A DNA stretch of 64,000 bases from an uncultured Planctomycetota bacterium (lineage in GTDB: Bacteria > Planctomycetota > Phycisphaerae > Sedimentisphaerales > UBA12454), in contig CAINDG010000008.1 in assembly GCA_903847315.1 (NCBI GenBank), positions 1 to 64,000 on the forward strand, written 5' to 3'. How positions within the stretch are numbered: position 1 is the first letter of the stretch; each line of letters begins with the position of its first letter. Positions 17,042 through 25,154 of this stretch are shown here, in pieces. The notes beneath the pieces were generated by a model. It was not told the origin of the DNA, ran no database searches, and saw only the letters and a program-made list of their open reading frames with translations. Position numbers and translations under genes: made by a program.

Positions 17042-17398
17042 ATGTATGAACGTCATTCAGAACCGCTGCTGCCGATAAGGCAGTTTGTATATCGATTTAT
17101 CCGGCACGCTTTAGTTGCGTTTGCTGTTATCGCGGTTGCGCTGGGGATAGGGATATTCGGCTACCATTATTTTGCGGGACTTTCATGGCTTGATTCTTTT
17201 CTCAATGCCTCGATGATTCTTGGGGGTATGGGGCCGGTTGATGAACTGCATTCCTCCGCGGCTAAGTTATTTGCCGGTTTCTATGCGCTTTTCGCAGGGC
17301 TTGGATTCATTGCTTTTGCGGGCATCCTTATATTGCCGTTTGCACACCGTTTTCTGCATATTATCCATTTAGACGACGACGAAAAAGGGAACGGATAA
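17042..17398 (+). CDS. Small two- or three-helix membrane protein, pore-domain-like
   Basis: The 118-residue protein has helices at residues ~20-45, a re-entrant-looking segment (LNASMILGGMGPVDEL) and a second helix near 80-105, then an acidic tail (LDDDEKGNG). This helix-loop-helix order resembles the pore module of Ion_trans_2 potassium channels, but the TVGYG filter is absent. I would call it a channel-like protein of unknown function. An ACAGGAGTG site precedes the ATG by 7 nt. It is followed directly by the second hairpin repeat. Confidence 0.7.
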   Translation: MYERHSEPLLPIRQFVYRFIRHALVAFAVIAVALGIGIFGYHYFAGLSWLDSFLNASMILGGMGPVDELHSSAAKLFAGFYALFAGLGFIAFAGILILPFAHRFLHIIHLDDDEKGNG

Positions 17399-17408
17399 TG
17401 AAATCCGA

Positions 17409-17502
17409 CCCCGCACCAATTCATTATACCGTAGTGATAATAGGAACCCCGCCGCAACGTGCTGCGGGACTAGCGTAATTGAATAGCAAATTGGTGCGGG
17501 AC
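17409..17502. repeat. Hairpin repeat, copy 2 (CCCGCACC family)
   Basis: CCCCGCACCAATT at the left pairs with AAATTGGTGCGGGAC at the right. Compared with copy 1 it carries ~30 extra bases in the middle (AACCCCGCCGCAACGTGCTG then CGGGACTAG). It begins 11 bp after the stop of the small membrane gene, as copy 1 begins just after the STAND stop. Confidence 0.7.
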
Positions 17503-17525
17503 AAGCGAATCCACTGATAAGTAAG

Positions 17526-17578
17526 CCCCTTCGACTTGGTTCGACTACGCTCACCATGAATCGCTCAGGGCAAGGGGG
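17526..17578. repeat. Dispersed repeat with inverted ends
   Basis: CCCCTT...CAAGGGG ends enclose TTCGACTACGCTCACCATG. The same kind of unit occurs at 5026-5068 and, shortened, near 35179-35196. Confidence 0.5.
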
Positions 17579-17623
17579 ATTTGTTTGCGATTTCGATAGT
17601 CGAGTGATAAAATAAGACGAAGC

Positions 17624-18835
17624 ATGGACGCAAAGGGATTTTTGAAACAATGGCGGTTTACGCTGGTTCTGATGTCCGCGGTGGCATTTGGTGCCGGATT
17701 GGGATATTTCATCGGCGTCAAAGCGGGGGTATTGAAACCTTTTGGGGATGTGTTTTTAAATCTGCTGTTCACGGCTGTTGTGCCGCTGATATTCTTTTCT
17801 CTGTCTTCGGCAATCGCGGCAAGTAACAATATCAAGCGTCTTGGCCGAATAGCAGGACTAATGCTCGTTGTATTTTTTATGACGGGTGTAATATCATCGG
17901 CACTGATGGTGGTTGCGGTAAAAATCTTTGACCCGGCAAAAGGGTTAACCTTATCGCTTGCCGAGCCGGCGGCGCAGGAGAAGGACGGTCTTGCGAACAA
18001 GATTGTCAATACCGTTACTGTAAGCGATTTTGCCGGCTTGCTGAATCGCAGAAATATGCTTGCCCTGATTGTATTTTCCGTTCTTACCGGATTTGCCTCG
18101 CAGGCGGCGGGCGTAAAGGGCAAAACATTTCGGGAATTTCTGGTTAGCGGGTCTGAAGTAATGGGTCAGCTAATAAAAATAATAATGCTCTATGCGCCGA
18201 TTGGGCTTGGTGCATATTTCGCATACCTGGTCGGGACGTTCGGGCCGCAAATTTTGGGCTCATACGCGCGAGCGGTAGGGCTGTACTATCCTTTGGCGAT
18301 TATTTATTTCATATTCGGATTTACCATTTATGCTTTTATCGGCGGGGGCAGTAAAGGCGTGAAGGATTTCTGGACGTTCATTCCTCCGGCGGCATTGACG
18401 GCGTTTGGGACGGGAAGCAGTCTTGCTGCGCTGCCGGCCAATCTTGAAGCTGCCCGGCGCATCGGTGTGCCGGAAGATGTACGAGAGATAGTGCTTCCGC
18501 TGGGTGCGACGATTCATATGGACGGTTCGTGTCTGGCGGCAATAATGAAAATTTCGGTGCTGTTTACACTGTACGGGCGGAGTTTTTCGGGAGTGGAAAC
18601 TTTGGCAGGCGCTATCGGGGTCGCGATTCTTTGCGGGGTTGTAATAAGCGGCATACCGAGCGGAGGAGTTCTGGGTGAAATGCTGATTGTAACGCTTTAC
18701 GGATTCGGGCCGGAGACGCTTCCTATAATCTCAATGATTGGCACTGTAGTTGATCCGCCCGCGACGATGATAAACTCTTCGGGCGATACTGTGGCGGCGA
18801 TGATGATAAATCGTTTTCTGAAAAACGGAAAATAA
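17624..18835 (+). CDS. Dicarboxylate/amino acid:cation symporter (SDF/DAACS family)
   Basis: The 403-residue protein matches the GltP/DctA family, which imports glutamate, aspartate or C4-dicarboxylates with Na+ or H+. Eight membrane helices and two re-entrant loops fit. Family signatures seen: the Ser/Gly-rich hairpin tip FGTGSSLAALP, HMDGSCLAAIMKI, SGIPSGGVLGEM and the C-terminal VVDPPATMINSSGDTVAAMM with the substrate-binding Asp, Thr and Asn. The exact substrate cannot be read. The family usually has ~410-430 residues, so length is normal. Spacing to neighbours suggests a single gene. Confidence 0.92.
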   Translation: MDAKGFLKQWRFTLVLMSAVAFGAGLGYFIGVKAGVLKPFGDVFLNLLFTAVVPLIFFSLSSAIAASNNIKRLGRIAGLMLVVFFMTGVISSALMVVAVKIFDPAKGLTLSLAEPAAQEKDGLANKIVNTVTVSDFAGLLNRRNMLALIVFSVLTGFASQAAGVKGKTFREFLVSGSEVMGQLIKIIMLYAPIGLGAYFAYLVGTFGPQILGSYARAVGLYYPLAIIYFIFGFTIYAFIGGGSKGVKDFWTFIPPAALTAFGTGSSLAALPANLEAARRIGVPEDVREIVLPLGATIHMDGSCLAAIMKISVLFTLYGRSFSGVETLAGAIGVAILCGVVISGIPSGGVLGEMLIVTLYGFGPETLPIISMIGTVVDPPATMINSSGDTVAAMMINRFLKNGK

Positions 18836-18873
18836 AAGTCCGGTTTAAAGATTAAATTGAAAGGAGCCATAAA

Positions 18874-19146
18874 ATGGCTAAAAAGAGAAAACAGAAAACC
18901 AAAACGGATGCAGCGGGGTATGTCGAAAAATTAAGCTCACAAGTTTTCGACAGAATAAAAAAAGAGCTTGAAAAATCGTTCAGAGTAATGCCCTCCGATA
19001 AGATGAAAAAGATAAAGAAAATGCTGCCGGGCCTGAAAAAACAAGTCCAAAAGAGAATAAAAGAAGAGCTTGCAAAATCATTCAGGATGACACCCGCCAG
19101 CAAGGTAAAGAGCAGAAAAAAGACAAAAAAGGCCAAGAGAAAATAA
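18874..19146 (+). CDS. Small basic protein with internal duplication
   Basis: The 90-residue, Lys-rich protein contains two copies of a ~28-residue unit: QVFDRIKKELEKSFRVMPSD (from ~residue 24) and QVQKRIKEELAKSFRMTPAS (from ~residue 57). Both ends are lysine-rich, as in DNA- or RNA-binding proteins. A strong site, GAAAGGAG, precedes the ATG by 7 nt. I do not recognise the family. A nucleoid- or ribosome-associated role is only a guess from charge. Confidence 0.7.
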   Translation: MAKKRKQKTKTDAAGYVEKLSSQVFDRIKKELEKSFRVMPSDKMKKIKKMLPGLKKQVQKRIKEELAKSFRMTPASKVKSRKKTKKAKRK

Positions 19147-19239
19147 GAGCACAAGGGCATAAGACAGAAGAAAGAGATTGCCGCGGCCAAGGGCCTCGCA
19201 ATGACGCGTCGCCGTGCCGGCGACGGCTAAACGACGTGG

Positions 19240-19259
19240 ATTCCCGTTTCCACGGGAAT
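19240..19259. repeat. Perfect inverted repeat
   Basis: ATTCCCGT-TTCC-ACGGGAAT forms an 8-bp hairpin. The phrase TGGATTCCCGTTTCCACGGG is a dispersed-repeat type I recall from many environmental genomes. Confidence 0.55.
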
Positions 19260-19275
19260 GGCAAACCCAGTCTGA

Positions 19276-19298
19276 ACCCCCAAGATAAACCTGGGGGT
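19276..19298. terminator. Hairpin upstream of thrS
   Basis: ACCCCCA (19276-19282) pairs with TGGGGGT (19292-19298). It lacks a run of T, so its role as a terminator for the small basic gene is uncertain. Confidence 0.3.
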
Positions 19299-19315
19299 AT
19301 TAGGATTATTTGTAT

Positions 19316-19343
19316 TTGACAAATTTTGGTGAGTTGTTAAGAT
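19316..19343 (+). promoter_or_regulatory. Candidate promoter of the thrS-infC-rpmI-rplT-pheS operon
   Basis: TTGACA (19316-19321) and TAAGAT (19338-19343) are 16 nt apart, about 65 nt before the thrS start. Confidence 0.5.
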
Positions 19344-19409
19344 TATTAATAGTTTACAGTTAACGGTTTATAGAAATATTATTTGAGGTTTAAGGGCGGA
19401 ATATAATCG

Positions 19410-21329
19410 ATGGTGAAAGTAACGCTGCCTGATGGCAAAGTATTGGAAGTTCAAAACGGCCTGACGATAGGTCAGGTAGCAGAAAAGATAGGGGCAAGAC
19501 TCGCTCGTGACGCGGTTGCGGGCAAAATTAACGGCCAAACGGTCGATTTAAACACACCAATCAAAGAAAATGTATCCCTTTCAATCATAACAGCTAACAA
19601 ACCTGATGGTCTGGAGATAATACGGCATAGCTGCGCTCACGTTATGGCTGAGGCGATTTGCAGTATCTGGCCGAAGGCACAATTGGTTTACGGGCCGACG
19701 GTCGAAGACGGGTTCTATTACGATATCGACCTTGACGAGCCGATAAGGCCTGAAGATTTTGAAAAAATCGAAAAGAAAATGGCTGAAATCGCCGAGAAGA
19801 AACTGCCTTTCGTCAGGAAAGAATTGGGCAGGGAGCAGGCGATAAAGCACGTTGCCGGCAATAAGTATAAAATCGACAATATCGGCAGGGCGCAGGGCGA
19901 TACGATAAGTTTCTATTCGCACGGCGGCGGGTTCGAGGATTTGTGCAGGGGGCCTCACGTGCCGAGCACCGACAGGATAGGCAGTTTTAAAGTTATGTCG
20001 GTGTCGGGTGCTTACTTCCACGGCGACCAGGCTCAGAAAATGCTTCAGAGGATTTACGGCACGGCGTGGGCGACAAAAAAGGAACTTGACGAATATCTGC
20101 ACAGGCTCGAAGAGGCGAAGAAACGCGACCACAGATTTTTGGGCAAGCAGCTCGATTTGTTCGGCATTTACGACGATATCGGGCCGGGGTTGGTACTTTG
20201 GCATCAGAAGGGGTCGTTAATCAGGCATATAATCGAAGCGTTCTGGAAAGAAGAACATCTTAAACGCGGATACGATCTTATTTATACGCCTCATATCGCT
20301 ATGGAGAAGATTTATCAGCGAAGCGGACATCTGGAAAAATACGCGGATATGATGTATTCGCCGATGGATATTGACGGGCAGAATTATTATCTCAAGCCGA
20401 TGAACTGTCCGGGACATTATATGATTTATAATTCTACTCCGCGGAGCTACCGCGATTTACCGATGCGGTTCTGCGAATTGGGAATGGTTTACCGGTACGA
20501 GCCGAGCGGCACGCTGCACGGGATGCTGCGGGTACGCGGGTTTACACAGGACGATGCACATACGTTCTGTACGCCGGAGCAATTGGGGCAGGAGCTTGAT
20601 TTGATTCTCGAATTGATGCACTTTATGATGACGACCTTCGGATATACGTACAAGGCGTATTTGGCGACCCGGCCGGCGAAATTCCTGGGAACTGAAGAGG
20701 AATGGGAGCGGGCGACAAGAGAATTGCGGCTTGCGCTGGAACGGCGGGGACTGGCTTATGAGGTCGATGAGGGCGGCGGCGTGTTTTACGCGCCGAAGAT
20801 AGATATTAAGCTGATAGATTCGCTTGGACGCGAATGGCAGGGACCGACGCATCAGGTTGACCTGCAGGCGGCTAAGCGATTCGGCATTCATTATGTCGGA
20901 GCCGATAATGCGCTGCACGAACCGGTGATTATTCATCGGACTGTGCTGGGCAGTATGGAACGGTTCATCGGCGGGCTGATTGAGCATTACGGCGGCGATT
21001 TTCCACTGTGGCTTTCGCCTGAGCAGATGAGGGTGCTGACTATCAGCGAAAAGACAAATGATTACGCACAAAAGCTGCATCAGAGATTGAAGGCGGATGG
21101 TTTGAGGTGCGGGATCGATACTTCGAATGAAAAAGTCGGCGCGAAAATTATCCGGGCACATAGCGATAAAATACCTTATATGCTCGTTGTTGGGCCTAAA
21201 GAGGTGGAAACTGAAAGCGTAAATGTCAGAATTCGCGGGACTAACGAGAGTAAAAGCGTCGGAGTCGAGCAATTCATTGCCGCAACGAAAGAGAAAATTA
21301 AAACTAAAACACAGGATATAAATTTATAA
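19410..21329 (+). CDS. thrS: Threonyl-tRNA synthetase
   Basis: The 639-residue enzyme charges tRNA-Thr. Its domains are in the usual order: TGS (~1-61, start MVKVTLPDGK), the editing domain with HSCAHVMAEA near residue 73 (HxxxH), the class II catalytic core (~245-535; motif 2 around MVYRYEPSGTLHGM) with zinc ligands in MNCPGH, DDAHTFC and GPTHQVDL, and the anticodon-binding domain at the end. The length is standard. It opens an operon with infC, rpmI, rplT and pheS, an order well known in bacteria. I am confident of the assignment. Confidence 0.97.
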   Translation: MVKVTLPDGKVLEVQNGLTIGQVAEKIGARLARDAVAGKINGQTVDLNTPIKENVSLSIITANKPDGLEIIRHSCAHVMAEAICSIWPKAQLVYGPTVEDGFYYDIDLDEPIRPEDFEKIEKKMAEIAEKKLPFVRKELGREQAIKHVAGNKYKIDNIGRAQGDTISFYSHGGGFEDLCRGPHVPSTDRIGSFKVMSVSGAYFHGDQAQKMLQRIYGTAWATKKELDEYLHRLEEAKKRDHRFLGKQLDLFGIYDDIGPGLVLWHQKGSLIRHIIEAFWKEEHLKRGYDLIYTPHIAMEKIYQRSGHLEKYADMMYSPMDIDGQNYYLKPMNCPGHYMIYNSTPRSYRDLPMRFCELGMVYRYEPSGTLHGMLRVRGFTQDDAHTFCTPEQLGQELDLILELMHFMMTTFGYTYKAYLATRPAKFLGTEEEWERATRELRLALERRGLAYEVDEGGGVFYAPKIDIKLIDSLGREWQGPTHQVDLQAAKRFGIHYVGADNALHEPVIIHRTVLGSMERFIGGLIEHYGGDFPLWLSPEQMRVLTISEKTNDYAQKLHQRLKADGLRCGIDTSNEKVGAKIIRAHSDKIPYMLVVGPKEVETESVNVRIRGTNESKSVGVEQFIAATKEKIKTKTQDINL

Positions 21330-21370
21330 CAGGATGTTTATAAAATTATTGAGATTGAAAGGAAAATAAT

Positions 21371-21880
21371 ATCAGTAAGATAAAACTCAGAATCAACGAG
21401 CAAATCCGTACAAGTCCGGTTCGTCTTATAGGTGCCGACAACAGTCAGATAGGAATTGTGAGTATCGAACAGGCGATTGCGCACGCTGTAGAGGCGGAGT
21501 TGGATTTGGTAGAGATTGCTCCGGAAGGCAGCCCGCCGGTTTGCCGGATAATGGATTTCGGCAAATATCTGTATGAGCTGAAAAGGAAAGAAAAACAAAA
21601 CCTGAAAAAACAGCATACGATTACCCTGAAAGAAATTCGGCTGCGTCCAAAGACAGACCCGCACGATTGCGAAACAAAAGTGAATCATGCCCGCGAATTT
21701 TTCAAGAAGGGCCATCATGTTCAGTTTACTATGATGTTCAAAGGTCGCGAAATGATGCATTTGGATCTGGGACAGGCGATGATGAACAAGATAGTCGAGC
21801 AGCTCGAAGATGTCGCTAAAGTCGACCGTCCGCCAGTCGTAATGGGCAAAAGAATGACAGTGCTGATGTTACCGAAATAG
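21371..21880 (+). CDS. infC: Translation initiation factor IF-3, apparent AUC start
   Basis: The 169-residue factor binds the 30S subunit and checks start codons. From the ATC at 21371 the frame reads ISKIKLRINEQIRTSPVRLI, which is the conserved IF-3 N-terminus, then IAPEGSPPVCRIMDFGKYLY, the linker and the C-terminal domain. No ATG, GTG or TTG lies between the upstream in-frame boundary and the conserved N-terminus; the first GTG (21458) would remove it. AAAGGA lies 7 nt before the ATC. In E. coli, infC starts at AUU and IF-3 represses its own translation through this rare start. An AUC here would fit the same logic. The start remains inferred. Confidence 0.9.
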   Translation: MSKIKLRINEQIRTSPVRLIGADNSQIGIVSIEQAIAHAVEAELDLVEIAPEGSPPVCRIMDFGKYLYELKRKEKQNLKKQHTITLKEIRLRPKTDPHDCETKVNHAREFFKKGHHVQFTMMFKGREMMHLDLGQAMMNKIVEQLEDVAKVDRPPVVMGKRMTVLMLPK

Positions 21881-21919
21881 GCGGCAGCAGAACAAGGCGA
21901 AGAAAACGAAAGTAAATTG

Positions 21920-21948
21920 TTGACCTTGAGGCGAAAGGTTGCTAATAT
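21920..21948 (+). promoter_or_regulatory. Possible internal promoter before rpmI
   Basis: TTGACC (21920-21925) and TAATAT (21943-21948) are 17 nt apart, 45 nt before rpmI. The spacer contains an ACCTT...AAGGT hairpin (21923-21939), so a regulatory hairpin is an alternative reading. Confidence 0.35.
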
Positions 21949-21993
21949 ACCAATCTTTATTTTTTATAAACAAGAGTTATGAGGTTCTGAAAT

Positions 21994-22191
21994 ATGCCCA
22001 AGAAAAAGACACATAAGGGATTAAAGAAACGCGTAAAGGTAACTGCAAACGGCAAAGTTAAAGCTCATAAGAGCTTTAAGGGGCATTTGATGAGCGGAAA
22101 ATCGTCAAAGAGACGCCGCCGATTAGGCAGACCAATTATCATTTCTGAAATATATGCCAAATATATGAGAGAAATGCTTAACAAAGATTAA
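21994..22191 (+). CDS. rpmI: 50S ribosomal protein L35
   Basis: The 65-residue basic protein begins MPKKKTHKGLKKRVKVTANG and has the conserved HKSFKGHLMSGKSSKRRRRL stretch of bacterial L35. It is a component of the large ribosomal subunit. It lies 113 bp after infC and 15 bp before rplT, in the standard infC-rpmI-rplT order. The length is typical. Confidence 0.96.
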   Translation: MPKKKTHKGLKKRVKVTANGKVKAHKSFKGHLMSGKSSKRRRRLGRPIIISEIYAKYMREMLNKD

Positions 22192-22206
22192 TAAAGGAAG
22201 GCTGAC

Positions 22207-22563
22207 ATGCCACATGTAAGAAAGGGTTCAGCAACCCGTAAAGCAAGAAAAAGAGTCCTTAAAAGCGTTAGGGGACACCGAGGCCTCGCAGGCAGGGCTT
22301 ACCGGATGGCCAAGGAACAGATAGTACGGTCTGGGGTCTTCGCGAGAATCGGACGCAAGCAGAAGAAAAGACAGTTCAGAAGACTGTGGATTACACGATT
22401 AAACGCGGCATGCAAAATGCGAAAGATTAGCTACAGCCTGTTTGTCAACGGCTGCAAGAAAGCATCCATCGGCCTTAACAGAAAAATGCTAAGTGAAATT
22501 GCCATTCATGACCCGGCCGCATTCGATGCCATAGTTGAAAAGGCACGAACCGCTTGTGCTTAA
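22207..22563 (+). CDS. rplT: 50S ribosomal protein L20
   Basis: The 118-residue basic protein shows the L20 signature (GSATRKARKRVLKSVRGHRG, then RIGRKQKKRQFRRLWITRLN and the NRKMLSEIA region near the end). It binds 23S rRNA early in 50S assembly. In several bacteria L20 represses its own operon through a structure near rpmI. No clear such structure can be proven here. The stop overlaps the likely pheS start by 8 bp. AAGGAAGG precedes the ATG. Confidence 0.97.
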   Translation: MPHVRKGSATRKARKRVLKSVRGHRGLAGRAYRMAKEQIVRSGVFARIGRKQKKRQFRRLWITRLNAACKMRKISYSLFVNGCKKASIGLNRKMLSEIAIHDPAAFDAIVEKARTACA

Positions 22564-23545
22564 ACAATTCGAACAAATCGGTAAGGACGCTTTAGAATCG
22601 CTCAGAAAGGTAAGCAATTCTGCGCAACTCGAGGAATTTCGCGTCCATTTCCTGGCGAGAAAAGGGATTGTTACTGATATGCTGAGCAAAATCGGCGCCT
22701 TTCCGGCAGAGCAGAGGAAAGATGCCGGCGCTCTTGCCAATAAAATCAAACAGGAAGTAACCGCGGCGTTCGAACATCTTAAATCATCTCTACAGGGCAC
22801 GACTGTACAAAAAGGACCAATCGTCGATGTAACTTTGCCTGGGGTTGAATTCGAAAAAGGCAAGGCTCATATAATAACGCAAACCATAAACGAACTGCTC
22901 GAGATATTTGGCAGGATGGGATTTTCCATCGCGTACGGGCCTGAGGTGGAAGACGAGTGGCATAATTTTGTCGCGTTAAATATCCCGGAAGGACATCCGG
23001 CAAGAGACCCATCGGATAATTTCTGCATAGATAATAATAAACTGCTGAGAAGCCAGACATCGACAATTCAAATCCGCACGATGGAAAAGCAAAAGCCGCC
23101 GATAAGGGTGGTTGCGCCGGGCAGAGTTTACAGGCCTGATACGGTCGATGCGACGCATATGTTTATGTTTCATCAGCTCGAGGCGCTGGTGGTCGATGAA
23201 GGCGTCTCAATGGTCGATATGAAAAGCACTATAGCGCAGTTTATAGCCGTCTTTTTCGGCAAGGACGTAAAATGGCGGTTGCGGCCGAGCTTTTTCCCGT
23301 TTACAGAACCGAGCGCGGAAGTGGATTTGCTGTTTGTCGCCAGCGACGGGACGGAAAAATGGATTGAAGTCGGCGGCTGCGGAATGGTTGACCCAAATGT
23401 TCTTAACGCAGTCAATATAGACAGCGAAAAATACACAGGCTGGGCGTTCGGGTTCGGAATTGAACGGCTGGCGATGCGAAAATACGGAATAACCGATATC
23501 AGACTGTTTACAGAAAACGATATCCGCTTCCTTAAACAGTTTTAG
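22556..23545 (+). CDS. pheS: Phenylalanyl-tRNA synthetase alpha subunit
   Basis: The 329-residue catalytic subunit shows the class II motifs: GFSIAYGPEVEDEWHNFVAL (motif 1 region), the HQLEALVVDEG segment, and motif 3 GWAFGFGIERLAMRKYGI. I prefer the GTG at 22556, because the protein then starts VLKQFEQIGKDALESL like other PheS proteins. An in-frame TTG at 22535 adds 7 residues. Unlike the common pheST pair, no pheT follows: the next gene is convergent and overlaps by 4 bp. The beta subunit must be elsewhere in the genome. Confidence 0.95.
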   Translation: MLKQFEQIGKDALESLRKVSNSAQLEEFRVHFLARKGIVTDMLSKIGAFPAEQRKDAGALANKIKQEVTAAFEHLKSSLQGTTVQKGPIVDVTLPGVEFEKGKAHIITQTINELLEIFGRMGFSIAYGPEVEDEWHNFVALNIPEGHPARDPSDNFCIDNNKLLRSQTSTIQIRTMEKQKPPIRVVAPGRVYRPDTVDATHMFMFHQLEALVVDEGVSMVDMKSTIAQFIAVFFGKDVKWRLRPSFFPFTEPSAEVDLLFVASDGTEKWIEVGGCGMVDPNVLNAVNIDSEKYTGWAFGFGIERLAMRKYGITDIRLFTENDIRFLKQF

Positions 23546-25119
23546 AGGCTTTTGAAGTTCCTGACAAGTCTAATGAACTCTTTGGGGTTAACTATTTTTA
23601 CCTGGTTTTTATCCACATAAGCAGATTTGAAAAGCAGTTCGCGCATCTGCACCGGTGTAAGCTCCGGACGCAATTGCCATCCCATAGCAATTACGCCTGA
23701 ACAGTAAGGAATTGCCCAGCTTAGGCCGCCTCTGCCGCAGTACTGGTAGCCGAATTTTCCTTTTTCATATTCTTCTGCTGTTGTTCTTGGACTGGCTGGA
23801 ACAAGAATCTTTCCAGGCATTGCCCTTGCTTCCAGACCAGGGTAACCGGGTTTGCACTTGGTTATGTCCTCAGGCTCATTCGCGTCATACCAGCACGGCC
23901 CGATAATTCCATGATGGTCGGTGCAATCGAGCACCAAAATACCAGATGCCTCGGCCTGGGCGTAAGCGCTGTCCCATTTTTCCTGGCCTTGTTCAGACGG
24001 ATGGCCTGCTATGCCGGGCGCTGCTGAAACCGACACTACACGAATTTTTTCAGAGTCCGACAGCGATTTATTTTGTTGAACAATCCAGTTGAGCGCCTTT
24101 GCGCAATCGACCTCATAAACTCCGCCCCTGGTGGCGCAATAGTACACACGTGCATCCGGAGCGGTTCCGCAATTTGTTCCGACAAGCAGACTTGTCACGG
24201 CAGGGCCGTGCATACTGCCTTGCTCTCCTGAAGCCAAATCGTGGTATGCAGCAATCTTGCCGGCATATTCAGGATGACCTCCAATCACAAACTGGTCGAT
24301 GATAGCAACATTTACGCCTTTTCCAGTAATTCCCTGCTTGTGCAGTTCCCTGATGCCTAAGCCGGGATTCATTGCGTCAGTCATTAATTTATTGGGGTCG
24401 CAGCCGGCGGGCATTTTATTCAATGAAGGCCAAACGGTATCTTTATTAAAGGTTAGTGTCGGCAAAAGTCCCTTTTGTTTTGAAAGGTCTAACTTGCTTA
24501 AATTGCTCCAGCGTACATCATTGAACTCTTTAACAGAATCGAAAGAACGGCCCATCGACATGGAACGGTTGGCTTTTTGATGCATCTGGGAGGTTACATA
24601 CAGAGCGACCACCTTATAGTTGTTAAAGAAAAATCTGACATTCTGTTCGCTTCGGCCGTAATAGCACCGTCCTGCGTAACTATCGATATCTTTATATAAA
24701 ACTTTGTCTTTGTATTCATTTTTCTGATTTACCACAGTTTCTGCCGGCTGGCCTATTAACTGGAGAACTTCATCAAGCGAAGACCCTATTTTAATTTTAT
24801 CACGAAAGACAAAACCCGACTGCTGCTCAAATCGCAGTTCAACAATATGGTCGTTAACTATCATTATGTATAATCCGCCGGGATAAACAGCCACATAATT
24901 TGAGGGCAGGTTTTTTCGTTCAAAGGTTTTTTCGCCGCTATCTCCTCCGACATATTTTTCCGGCTCGCCGAAGATGCTTATGATTTTATCGAGGCCTGCC
25001 GTGTTAATATCTAACTGGGCGACTTTGGCGTTGATATCCGATACGGACTCGGCTGCGATACAAATGTTTAATGATATTAAGACGGCGATGAATAAACTGG
25101 CAAATAATTTCTTTGGCAT
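23542..25119 (-). CDS. Secreted subtilisin-like serine protease (S8)
   Basis: The 525-residue protein has a signal peptide (residues ~1-22). Residues ~30-210 hold two or more short beta repeats (IISIFGEPEKYVGGDSG and VLQLIGQPAETVV). These may form a pro- or binding domain. The C-terminal ~280 residues are a subtilase: catalytic Asp in NVAIIDQFVIGGHPEY, His in GSMHGPAVTSLLVG, and Ser in GGLSWAIPYCSGVIAM, with all three residues present. The site order is normal for S8. It is likely periplasmic or exported. It is the last gene of the 12-gene minus-strand run and ends convergent with pheS. Substrate unknown. Confidence 0.85.
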   Translation of the reverse strand: MPKKLFASLFIAVLISLNICIAAESVSDINAKVAQLDINTAGLDKIISIFGEPEKYVGGDSGEKTFERKNLPSNYVAVYPGGLYIMIVNDHIVELRFEQQSGFVFRDKIKIGSSLDEVLQLIGQPAETVVNQKNEYKDKVLYKDIDSYAGRCYYGRSEQNVRFFFNNYKVVALYVTSQMHQKANRSMSMGRSFDSVKEFNDVRWSNLSKLDLSKQKGLLPTLTFNKDTVWPSLNKMPAGCDPNKLMTDAMNPGLGIRELHKQGITGKGVNVAIIDQFVIGGHPEYAGKIAAYHDLASGEQGSMHGPAVTSLLVGTNCGTAPDARVYYCATRGGVYEVDCAKALNWIVQQNKSLSDSEKIRVVSVSAAPGIAGHPSEQGQEKWDSAYAQAEASGILVLDCTDHHGIIGPCWYDANEPEDITKCKPGYPGLEARAMPGKILVPASPRTTAEEYEKGKFGYQYCGRGGLSWAIPYCSGVIAMGWQLRPELTPVQMRELLFKSAYVDKNQVKIVNPKEFIRLVRNFKSL

Positions 25120-25154
25120 ATTAACTCCTTTTTGCGGAAATTATTTTATTTGTG

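Noticed and set aside
19276-19409. T-box or threonine attenuator before thrS
   Set aside because: No T-box sequence and no run of Thr codons in a leader ORF; only an isolated hairpin is present.
21458-21880. infC starting at the GTG at 21458
   Set aside because: It would delete the conserved N-terminal ~29 residues of IF-3 and has no good ribosome site.
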